Positions 8,141 to 15,294 of a stretch of 40,904 nucleotides of DNA are shown here, piece after piece. Both the position numbers and the translations under genes were made by a program. Each line of letters starts with the position of its first letter. The first letter of the stretch is position 1. Where the stretch lies: positions 1 to 40,904 of the forward strand of contig CAYMAX010000006.1 in NCBI GenBank assembly GCA_964388595.1, written 5' to 3'. Source of the DNA: CAYMAX01 sp964388595 (GTDB taxonomy: Bacteria; Bacteroidota; Bacteroidia; Bacteroidales; UBA932). The notes beneath the pieces are model-generated. The model made no database searches. It had not been told where the DNA came from and saw only the letters and a program-made list of their open reading frames with translations.

Positions 8141-9151
8141 CTAACAACAATTTTTGCTACAATTTTTGCAATCTGAAAATTCTCCTCTCAATCGTTGTTC
8201 GGTAAGTTTTGACATTCTCTCTCTAAGAGCGGGATTGGAAATCTGATCCAACACTTCTATGGCAAATGCCTGTTGTTGAAGAAGAGCAGCTTCTTTCAGG
8301 GAGATACCTCTGGAACGTAAATAGAATAGTCCGTCTTCATCAAGACGACCGTTAGTAGCTCCGTGTGAGCACTTTACATCATCTGCATATATTTCAAGCT
8401 GAGGCTCGGAGAAGACTTTGGCCGCATTGGATAGTAGCAGGTTGTGATTGGCCTGGTAGGCTTCAGTCTTTTGTGCTCCAGGCACTACATTGATAAGACC
8501 GAAGAAATGGGCTTGTGCCTCATCATCTAAAATGCCCTTAAAAAGTTGTTTGCTGGAACATTCAGGGACATTGTGAACCAAATTGATGTTGTTGTGAAGT
8601 ATTTGTCTGCCATCGACCAGATAGAGCCCGTTTAGCAGGCATGAGGCTCGCTTACCATCAAGTGAGATATTGATATTATTTTCAATATTGCCACCATGCA
8701 AAGTGAGAAAAACCATCTTCAGCGATGCTCCTTCTTCAAATTTAATAGCAAAATTGGTGATGTGTCGAGAATGGTTGTTTTCATTCTGCATAACCACAAT
8801 ATCGAGGTCAGAGTGGGCTTCGAGATGGATGTTGACATTTTCTTTGGTAATGAAACTTTCTGAAGAAAAGGTATGTGAACAGAGCAGGAGCTTTCCTGAA
8901 CTCTCTCTGCCAAGATGAATATTGTTATCGAAGGATATTTCTCTGTCGGAGCCATCTGTACGTATGGCTATAATCTGCAAAAGATCTTTCATAGACTTCC
9001 CTGATTCGATATCCAGGACGAAAGGTTTGTGCGTTCCCTGGATAGAACCATTTACCAAAAATATCTGTTGGGTACCTTCCATAGGGACCCTGCATCTAAA
9101 TTCGTTGGAGATGTCGAGAGAAGGGATGTATATGTAGTTGTTGTCAGTCAT
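8141..9151 (-). CDS. sufD: Fe-S cluster assembly scaffold subunit SufD (short form)
   Basis: Encodes 336 aa. The C-terminal two thirds are clearly SufD: the beta-helix region, then KVFSEPQLEIYADDVKCSHGATNGRLDEDGLFYLRSRGI with the conserved Cys-Ser-His. SufD forms the SufBC2D scaffold that builds Fe-S clusters. Family members are usually about 420-450 aa; here the N-terminal helical domain is missing and the protein begins just before the beta-helix. The C-terminus ends in CKNCSKNCC, a small cysteine cluster. The start codon is 2 nt from the sufC stop. No frameshift remnant of the missing part is seen, because the upstream DNA is sufC. Confidence 0.9.
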   Translation of the reverse strand: MTDNNYIYIPSLDISNEFRCRVPMEGTQQIFLVNGSIQGTHKPFVLDIESGKSMKDLLQIIAIRTDGSDREISFDNNIHLGRESSGKLLLCSHTFSSESFITKENVNIHLEAHSDLDIVVMQNENNHSRHITNFAIKFEEGASLKMVFLTLHGGNIENNINISLDGKRASCLLNGLYLVDGRQILHNNINLVHNVPECSSKQLFKGILDDEAQAHFFGLINVVPGAQKTEAYQANHNLLLSNAAKVFSEPQLEIYADDVKCSHGATNGRLDEDGLFYLRSRGISLKEAALLQQQAFAIEVLDQISNPALRERMSKLTEQRLRGEFSDCKNCSKNCC

Positions 9152-9153
9152 TG

Positions 9154-9900
9154 TTATTGGTTGATAAGCCAGTCGTAACCTTTTTGCTCAACCTCTTTGG
9201 CGAGATCTTTGTCGGCGCTTTTGATAATTTGTCCCTTATACAGGATATGTACGAAATCGGGGATAATATAATCGAGAAGTCTTTGGTAGTGGGTGATGAC
9301 TATTGAGGCGTTGTCGGGGCGTTTAAGTTTGTTGACCCCTGTGGCTACTATGCGGAGAGCATCTACGTCCAGACCGCTGTCAGTCTCATCCAGTATAGCG
9401 AGTTGAGGCTCCAGCATGGCCATCTGAAATATCTCATTTCTCTTTTTCTCACCACCTGAAAAGCCAACATTTACCCCTCTTGATGAGAATGAAGGGTCCA
9501 TTTCGACTATCTCCATCTTCTGTCTCATAAGTTTAAGGAATTCGGCAGAATTTAAAGGCTCAAGTCCTTTATGTGCTCTATGTTCATTGACTGCTGTCTT
9601 CATAAAGTTGACATTAGTCACTCCGGGAATCTCTACAGGATATTGAAATCCCAAAAACAGACCTTCCCAAGAGCGTTCCTCGGGTGTAAGTTCCAACAGA
9701 TTCTTGCCATTGAACATCACTTCTCCGGAAGTCACTTTAAAGGTCTCTTTACCGGCCAAGACTGCCGACAGAGTTGATTTACCGGAGCCATTGGGTCCCA
9801 TCAGTGCGTGCACTTCACCGGCATTGATAGTGAGATTTATCCCTTTTAATATTTCTTTATCGCCTACAGAGGCGTGAAGATCTTTAATTGACAGCATCAT
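9154..9900 (-). CDS. sufC: Fe-S cluster assembly ATPase SufC
   Basis: A 248-aa ABC-type ATPase that drives conformational change of the SufBCD scaffold. Walker A is MGPNGSGKST, the signature motif is VGFSGGEKKRNE, Walker B is LAILDETDSGLD, and the switch His is in IVITHYQRLL. Length and motifs are standard. The start region overlaps the 3' end of pnuC by 17 bp, an arrangement consistent with translational coupling inside the sufB-pnuC-sufC-sufD operon. A shorter start, MLSIKDLHAS one codon later, is also possible. Confidence 0.96.
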   Translation of the reverse strand: MMLSIKDLHASVGDKEILKGINLTINAGEVHALMGPNGSGKSTLSAVLAGKETFKVTSGEVMFNGKNLLELTPEERSWEGLFLGFQYPVEIPGVTNVNFMKTAVNEHRAHKGLEPLNSAEFLKLMRQKMEIVEMDPSFSSRGVNVGFSGGEKKRNEIFQMAMLEPQLAILDETDSGLDVDALRIVATGVNKLKRPDNASIVITHYQRLLDYIIPDFVHILYKGQIIKSADKDLAKEVEQKGYDWLINQ

Positions 9901-10552
9901 GATAATCTTGTGTTTTCCATTCCTTTTTCCAAGAAATAAATCCCATAACTGCGAGTACTAAGTATACTGAGCAGACTATGGGCATAAAAATCATTCCGGA
10001 ATAGAGGTATAATATTATGTTGGTGATATTGACTATTCCCCAGTAGCCCCAGCATTCCAATACTTTGCGTGCTGAAAGGTATTGGGCGGCAAGCATGGAA
10101 CCCATTACAAATGCATCGAGATAGGGATGTACTGCCGGAGGAAAGAGATCAGGCCAATTATGACCTATGGCCTGTACAAGAAGTCCCCATAAAAGGCAAA
10201 AGATGGCGACAAATATTATAGAAACCAAAGCCTCTTTCTTGTCGAGTGTTCTAATCTTTAGCTCTTTCTTTCTGTTTTCTTCTTCTTTGTGGGGGTGAGA
10301 CCATCTGTAATGGCCATATATCGCTATTGTCAGAGAAACGGGCTGAAGTATGGTGCTTGAATAGAGATGTTTTTGAAAGAAAAGGAGGAAAAGGAGGATA
10401 GAGTAGATGTATCCAAACCAATAATTAATGGTTTTGCCTCTCCCTGCAAGAAATACACAGGTAAGTCCGAAGATCGTAGAAAGTAATTCAAGGAGACTTA
10501 CTTGATAGTTTCCGACACTGAAAAGAATAAAATCTACACTGAAAGGATTCAT
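9884..10552 (-). CDS. pnuC: PnuC-family vitamin (probably nicotinamide riboside) transporter
   Basis: A 222-aa membrane protein, start ATG at 10552; an alternative GTG at 10567 would overlap sufB by 11 bp. It matches PnuC throughout: YWFGYIYSILLFLLFFQKHL, then LQPVSLTIAIYGHYRW, then VHPYLDAFVMGSMLAAQYLSAR and KVLECWGYWGIVNITNIILY, with about seven hydrophobic segments. PnuC proteins are facilitators whose substrate is trapped by intracellular phosphorylation. Nicotinamide riboside is the usual cargo, but relatives carry riboflavin or thiamine and the cargo cannot be read here. It is wedged between sufB and sufC with essentially no spacing, which is unusual. Confidence 0.85.
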   Translation of the reverse strand: MNPFSVDFILFSVGNYQVSLLELLSTIFGLTCVFLAGRGKTINYWFGYIYSILLFLLFFQKHLYSSTILQPVSLTIAIYGHYRWSHPHKEEENRKKELKIRTLDKKEALVSIIFVAIFCLLWGLLVQAIGHNWPDLFPPAVHPYLDAFVMGSMLAAQYLSARKVLECWGYWGIVNITNIILYLYSGMIFMPIVCSVYLVLAVMGFISWKKEWKTQDYHDAVN

Positions 10553-10556
10553 ATAT

Positions 10557-11999
10557 CTATCCAACACTATTTTCCAATGTTACTTGCAGAAGTTTTTGTG
10601 CTTCCACTGCAAATTCCATCGGGAGTTTATTAATTACTTCTTTGGTATAACCATTTATAATCAATCCCACGGCATTTTCCTGAGATATACCCCTCTGACG
10701 GCAATAAAAAAGTTGGTCTTCATTGATTTTGGAGGTGGTCGCCTCATGTTCGGTGACGGCGGTTTTATTTTGATTTTCTACCACAGGGAATGTATGCGCT
10801 CCGCATTTATCTCCCAATAGGAGAGAGTCGCACTGTGAAAAATTACGGGCTCCATCTGCCCCGGGGAGTATCTTCACCAGACCTCTATATGAATTCTGAC
10901 TTTTTCCGGCCGAAATACCCTTGCTCACTATTCTGCTTCGAGTATTTTTCCCGATATGAATCATCTTCGTGCCGGTGTCTGCCTGTTGAAAATTGTTGGT
11001 AACTGCCACTGAATAAAATTCTGAAGAGGAGTTGTCCCCTTTCAAAATGGTGCTTGGGTATTTCCATGTAATGGCGGAGCCTGTCTCTACTTGTGTCCAA
11101 AAGAGTTGACTGTTGTTTCCTAAGCAGATACCTCTTTTGGTGACGAAATTGAAAATACCGCCTCTGCCTTGGGCATCACCGGGATACCAATTTTGAACCG
11201 TAGAATATTTGACCTCAGCATCAGCCATCACTACTATTTCGACCACTGCCGCGTGAAGTTGATTTTCATCTCTTCGGGGGGCGGTGCAACCTTCCAAATA
11301 GCTCAGATATGCCCCTTCGTCAGCGACAATGAGAGTGCGTTCAAATTGGCCGGTACCTTTGGCATTAATTCTGAAATAGCTTGAAAGCTCCATAGGGCAG
11401 TGTACCCCCTTGGGAATATAGCAAAAAGAACCATCAGAAAATACTGCAGAGTTTAGAGCGGAAAAGAAATTATCACCGATAGGGACCACCGAAGCAAGGT
11501 ATTTGCGCACGAGGTCGGGATAGTCGCGTACCGCTTCTGAGAAAGAGCAGAAAATAATACCTTTTTCGGCAAGAGACTCTCTGAAAGTGGTCTTAACGGA
11601 AACCGAGTCAAAAACAGCATCTACCGCCATCCCTGATAGTACTTTTCTCTCATCTAGGGGAATCCCGAGTTTATCGAAAGTCTCCATAAGTTGCGGGTCA
11701 ATCTCCTGAGACTTGTCACCGGAAGATTTCTTGGGTGCAGCAAAGTATATGATATCCTGAAAATCGATAGTAGGTATCTGCAGATGTCCCCATGTCGGCA
11801 TTTTCATTGTTATCCATTTGCGGTAAGCTTTGAGTCTGAAATCCAACAACCATTCCGGCTCTCCCTTCATTTGAGAAATCAGTCTCACATTATTTTCATC
11901 GATACCTTTGGGGATATAGGATTGGTCAAGCGCAGTCTCAAAACCATGCTGATAATCGTTTTCGGTGAAATTTTTAATAATTGAACTGTTCTTGGCCAT
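10557..11999 (-). CDS. sufB: Fe-S cluster assembly scaffold subunit SufB
   Basis: A 480-aa SufB, the core scaffold on which Fe-S clusters are built. Conserved parts include LEGCTAPRRDENQLHAAVVE (with the conserved Cys), STVQNWYPGDAQGRGGIFNF, HIGKNTRSRIVSKGISAGKS, the C-terminal CDSLLLGDKCGAHTFPVVE with the assembly-site Cys, and EATTSKINEDQLFYCRQRGI. Length is normal. It is first in the sufB-pnuC-sufC-sufD operon. No SufS desulfurase or SufE follows, although Bacteroidales suf operons usually carry sufS, so sulfur supply must be encoded elsewhere. A -7 box lies only 7 nt before the ATG. Confidence 0.97.
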   Translation of the reverse strand: MAKNSSIIKNFTENDYQHGFETALDQSYIPKGIDENNVRLISQMKGEPEWLLDFRLKAYRKWITMKMPTWGHLQIPTIDFQDIIYFAAPKKSSGDKSQEIDPQLMETFDKLGIPLDERKVLSGMAVDAVFDSVSVKTTFRESLAEKGIIFCSFSEAVRDYPDLVRKYLASVVPIGDNFFSALNSAVFSDGSFCYIPKGVHCPMELSSYFRINAKGTGQFERTLIVADEGAYLSYLEGCTAPRRDENQLHAAVVEIVVMADAEVKYSTVQNWYPGDAQGRGGIFNFVTKRGICLGNNSQLFWTQVETGSAITWKYPSTILKGDNSSSEFYSVAVTNNFQQADTGTKMIHIGKNTRSRIVSKGISAGKSQNSYRGLVKILPGADGARNFSQCDSLLLGDKCGAHTFPVVENQNKTAVTEHEATTSKINEDQLFYCRQRGISQENAVGLIINGYTKEVINKLPMEFAVEAQKLLQVTLENSVG

Positions 12000-12006
12000 A
12001 GCAGCG

Positions 12007-12014
12007 CAAATGTA
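12007..12014 (-). promoter_or_regulatory. -7 box for the suf operon, 7 nt from the start codon
   Basis: TACATTTG on the minus strand is a perfect TAnnTTTG box. It is followed by CGCTGCT and then the sufB ATG (11999). With the known geometry of the Bacteroidota -7 box, transcription would start within a few nucleotides of the ATG. No clear -33 TTTG is present at 19-20 bp. Confidence 0.5.
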
Positions 12015-12042
12015 AAAAGACTTTCGGTATGTTTGGTAAAAA

Positions 12043-12834
12043 TTAATCTTTATGTCCCGATACTTTCAACAGATAAAAGCAAGATGTGGTGAAATAGTTG
12101 CGCAAGTGTGGTATGGCAGCTACTGCTTTTATAAGTTTTCTCGGGTGGAGATGAAATTTGGCGTCATAATGAGGATTGATAAAGTAGAAAACCTTATTGA
12201 TGATTTCATATCCTTCCTTTTTGACGATACGTTCAAACAGTTCGATGGGACATTTTGTCTTTTTGAGTTCAAGTAATTCCTTTATCCCGGCTTCACATTC
12301 TCCCCCAGCTTTTAAAAGAGCTTTATAGCATTTAGCCGGAAGCAGGTGAAGAAATGGGAAATGTGATAAGAATCTATTGCGACACATCTGTTGGTGACCT
12401 CCAAAGGGCATCTGCCAGGCAGGAAATGAGAAGAAAAGCACTCCGTCAGGCGTTACGAGAGACCGAAGGTAGCTCAATAAGGCTTCTTTATCGGCTATAT
12501 GCTCTATGACATCGTGGCAAATCACCACATCAAATCTCTGTTTCAAATCTTTCAAAAGGAATATGTCCTCTGCTATAAATTGCCCTTCTGCTCCATATTC
12601 TTCAAAGAAACTGATGGCATTTTCAATCTTTCCCTTGGCCATATCTACCCCCAGGATGTGACAGCCCATCTTCGAAAATGGGAGGAGAATGCCGCCATTT
12701 CCACATCCAATCTCGAGAATATTCATCCCTTTCTCTATTTTCTTGTATTGAGAGATGTATGGAAGGAAATATTTTTGACTTGTGGTGGCAAGTTCGTCGA
12801 AATATTGTTTTTTGTTTAATTGCCTGCTCTGCAT
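12043..12834 (-). CDS. Class I SAM-dependent methyltransferase
   Basis: A 263-aa methyltransferase of the type-11/UbiE-like fold. Motif I is ILEIGCGNGGILLPF (SAM-binding Gly-rich loop), the acidic loop is GVDMAKGKIENA, then AEDIF and the post-motif DVVICHDVIEHIADKEALL, followed by PDGVLFFSFPAWQMPFGGHQ. The C-terminal third is Lys- and His-rich and less typical. The substrate is unknown. It lies 43 bp upstream of sufB on the same strand but is separated from it by the sufB -7 box, so it is probably its own unit. Confidence 0.8.
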   Translation of the reverse strand: MQSRQLNKKQYFDELATTSQKYFLPYISQYKKIEKGMNILEIGCGNGGILLPFSKMGCHILGVDMAKGKIENAISFFEEYGAEGQFIAEDIFLLKDLKQRFDVVICHDVIEHIADKEALLSYLRSLVTPDGVLFFSFPAWQMPFGGHQQMCRNRFLSHFPFLHLLPAKCYKALLKAGGECEAGIKELLELKKTKCPIELFERIVKKEGYEIINKVFYFINPHYDAKFHLHPRKLIKAVAAIPHLRNYFTTSCFYLLKVSGHKD

Positions 12835-12863
12835 GTTATGTGGAAAATGTCATTATCGGAGTG

Positions 12864-12871
12864 CAAAAGTA
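12864..12871 (-). promoter_or_regulatory. -7 box upstream of the methyltransferase gene
   Basis: TACTTTTG on the minus strand fits TAnnTTTG and lies 29 nt before the start codon at 12834. I see no good -33 element. It shares a 95-bp intergenic space with the divergent ThiL-like gene. Confidence 0.4.
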
Positions 12872-12906
12872 ATGAAAACTCTTTCGATAATTGGAACGAT
12901 TATGCC

Positions 12907-12914
12907 TATATTTG
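12907..12914 (+). promoter_or_regulatory. -7 box upstream of the ThiL-like gene
   Basis: TATATTTG is a perfect TAnnTTTG box, 15 nt before the ATG at 12930. A loose TTTC lies 21 bp upstream at 12882-12885. Confidence 0.5.
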
Positions 12915-12929
12915 AAAAAATAAAAGAAT

Positions 12930-13928
12930 ATGAGCAAGCAAACACCAATCTCCGAAATAGGCAAGAACACCGCTATAGATAAGCTCTTCGATGGGAGCGG
13001 ATATGTCAATGAAAAAGTAATAGTATTGAAGGAGAAGGGTGAATGTTGCACCTGTCATAAAAATCTTTTGGAAGGTGTTGATTTCGACTTGACATATAAT
13101 CCTCTCAAACATCTCGGGTATAAAGCTGTTCTCTATGTGATAGGTAATATTTATGCCAGATTTTTTAAGCCTGTCTCTCTCTGCATGACCATCGGTTTAT
13201 CCAACAGATTCTCATTTGAAGATGTGCAGGAATTGTGGAGCGGCGTCCTCGCAGCAGCCAAGGAACATGATATTAAACATATATCTCTCGACCTTATTCC
13301 CTCCGCTTCAGGATTGGTGTTAAGTCTTTCTTCTTGTGGTGTATTGCATAGAAGTGTCCTGGAAAAACTCCCTTCTTTCAAAAGCTTTGATTTGATATGC
13401 CTCACAGGAGATGTTGGGGCAGCTTACATGGGACTTCATGTCTTGGAGAGAGAGAAAGTTGCCTTTAACGCTGCCAAAGCGCAGGACAAACAGCCTGACC
13501 TCTCCAAATATAAATACATTCTCGGTTCTTATCTCAATCCTCAGATTCCTACAGATATTTTGGAGAGATTCCGCGAATTGGAGATTTATCCATCGGGTGG
13601 GTATTTTGTCTCCCGTTCTCTTGGCGGTGCCATCAAACAACTTGCCAAGGATTCCGGTTTTGGAGCCAAAATATTCCTCAACAAGATACCAATAGCATCT
13701 GCCACTCTCGAGATGGCCAAGGAGCTCAATATCGATGCTGTCACTGCTGCCATCAACGGAGGAGACGATTATCGCTTTATCTTCACTATTCCTATAGAAA
13801 AACACGAAACCATTCGCAAAGAGTTTCAAGATTTCGATGTCATAGGACATCTTGCAAAGCCGGACATCGGGACTGTCTTGGTCACACCCGAAGGGGCTGA
13901 ATTGGAATTGTCTGCGCAAGGGTGGTAA
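12930..13928 (+). CDS. ThiL-family (AIR synthase fold) protein with eroded active-site motifs
   Basis: A 332-aa protein, the usual size of thiamine-monophosphate kinase, that aligns along its whole length with Bacteroidales ThiL as I remember it: LLEGVDFDLTYNPLKHLGYK (46-65), LTGDVGAAYMGLHVLEREK (158-176), and the C-terminal NGGDDY (276-281), FDVIGHLAKPDIG and ELSAQGW. However, the nucleotide- and Mg-binding motifs are altered. GDDAA is replaced by a stretch with Asn27 and Glu28; the Asp of TTDLL is Asn45; the SD of NxSDIxAM is Gly72-Asn73; GGDT is Ser-Leu-Asp121-Leu; DxSDGL is Phe226-Val-Ser-Arg229-Ser230-Leu; GGEDYE is GGDDYR. The frame is intact. ThiL kinase activity is therefore doubtful. 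It probably shares a transcript with the fucosidase gene 11 nt downstream. Confidence 0.8.
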   Translation: MSKQTPISEIGKNTAIDKLFDGSGYVNEKVIVLKEKGECCTCHKNLLEGVDFDLTYNPLKHLGYKAVLYVIGNIYARFFKPVSLCMTIGLSNRFSFEDVQELWSGVLAAAKEHDIKHISLDLIPSASGLVLSLSSCGVLHRSVLEKLPSFKSFDLICLTGDVGAAYMGLHVLEREKVAFNAAKAQDKQPDLSKYKYILGSYLNPQIPTDILERFRELEIYPSGGYFVSRSLGGAIKQLAKDSGFGAKIFLNKIPIASATLEMAKELNIDAVTAAINGGDDYRFIFTIPIEKHETIRKEFQDFDVIGHLAKPDIGTVLVTPEGAELELSAQGW

Positions 13929-13939
13929 TAATTTACAAT

Positions 13940-15292
13940 ATGAAAAGAATTAATCATTTATTGTCGGTAAAATGTCTCGTTATGGTAATGGGACTTTTTG
14001 TCACAGTATCAGCCTTACAGGCTCAGACGGGATATCTTCCGAGTGCAGAGATAAATGCTGCTAAAGAGAAGTTTCAAGACAATAAGTTCGGTATTTTTAT
14101 CCATTGGGGTATCTACAGTATGCCCGGTCAGGGTGAATGGGTGATGCAGTCGCAGAATCTCAATTACCAAGAGTATTCCAAACTTGCTTCCGGCTTTTTC
14201 CCTGCCAAATTCGATGCACAAAAGTGGGTCTCTGACATCAAGGCGTCTGGAGCCAAGTATATATGCATTACCTCCCGTCATCATGATGGTTTCTCGATGT
14301 TTGGCTCTAAAATGACCGATTACAACATAGTGGATGCTACCCCTTTTGGCAGAGATGTGCTCAAAGAACTCTCTTTGGAGTGTGCCAGACAAGATATCGC
14401 GCTTCATTTTTATTATTCTCTGGTAGATTGGTATCGCGATGATTATCTACCTCTTGGCAGGACGGGACGAGGCACGGGAAGGCCCGGGAAGGGAGACCCT
14501 TCAGAGTACTTCAAATTTATGAAAGGTCAGATTACAGAACTCCTTACTGATTACGGTAAAATAGGTTGTATATGGTTTGACGGACATTGGGACAGAGATG
14601 AAGATGCTGTCCCTTTTGATTGGCAATACGATACCATCTACCCTTTGATTCACTCTCTGCAGCATGATTGTCTGGTAGCCAACAACCATCACTTATCTCC
14701 TTTTGAGGGGGAAGATATCCAAGTGTTCGAAAGAGATATGCCGGGAGAAAACACAGAAGGTTATTATGCCGGAAGTGTCAGCAAACTTCCACTTGAGACT
14801 TGCAACACTATGAACGATTCATGGGGATACAGATTGAGAGATCAAAACTATAAAAGTGTTCCATATCTGATTAAATATTTAGTGGGTACGGCAGGGCGTA
14901 ATGCCAATCTTCTGCTTAATGTCGGACCGCAACCAAATGGTGAGATACCTGCTGCAGCCATAGAACGTCTGAAATCTATCGGAGAGTGGCTTGCTGTATA
15001 TGGAGAGAGCATTTATGGTACGAGAAGTGAACTTGTCCCGCCTCAGCCATGGGGAGTGACTACTCACAAGGGAGATAAGATGTGGGTTCATGTTTTCCCG
15101 GATGATTATAAATCTTCGAAATGCTCTCCTGAGATATTCATTCCATATGGCAATCACCCCAAATTGAAGATGGTAACAGTTTTCGGCACATCCGACAAAC
15201 TGCAATATAAAGAGTATAAGGAGGGGATATTCGTCACTTTGCCACAATTGCCCGATGTCCCCGATTATGTTGTGGAAATGACTTTTAAATAG
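13940..15292 (+). CDS. Secreted alpha-L-fucosidase (GH29)
   Basis: A 450-aa protein starting at the ATG at 13940; an in-frame GTG at 13922 overlaps the previous gene and lengthens the signal peptide unnaturally. A signal peptide ends near residue 29 (VSALQAQ). The GH29 fold is evident from FGIFIHWGIYSMPGQGEW (50-67), ITSRHHDGFSMF (110-121), CIWFDGHWDRD with the probable nucleophile Asp214, and GTAGRNANLLLNVGPQPNG. It releases alpha-linked L-fucose from glycans in the periplasm or outside the cell. The general acid/base cannot be placed with confidence. Its gene ends 2 bp from the end of the convergent dnaE gene, and no other glycan-use genes or SusC/D pair are nearby. Confidence 0.9.
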   Translation: MKRINHLLSVKCLVMVMGLFVTVSALQAQTGYLPSAEINAAKEKFQDNKFGIFIHWGIYSMPGQGEWVMQSQNLNYQEYSKLASGFFPAKFDAQKWVSDIKASGAKYICITSRHHDGFSMFGSKMTDYNIVDATPFGRDVLKELSLECARQDIALHFYYSLVDWYRDDYLPLGRTGRGTGRPGKGDPSEYFKFMKGQITELLTDYGKIGCIWFDGHWDRDEDAVPFDWQYDTIYPLIHSLQHDCLVANNHHLSPFEGEDIQVFERDMPGENTEGYYAGSVSKLPLETCNTMNDSWGYRLRDQNYKSVPYLIKYLVGTAGRNANLLLNVGPQPNGEIPAAAIERLKSIGEWLAVYGESIYGTRSELVPPQPWGVTTHKGDKMWVHVFPDDYKSSKCSPEIFIPYGNHPKLKMVTVFGTSDKLQYKEYKEGIFVTLPQLPDVPDYVVEMTFK

Positions 15293-15294
15293 CC

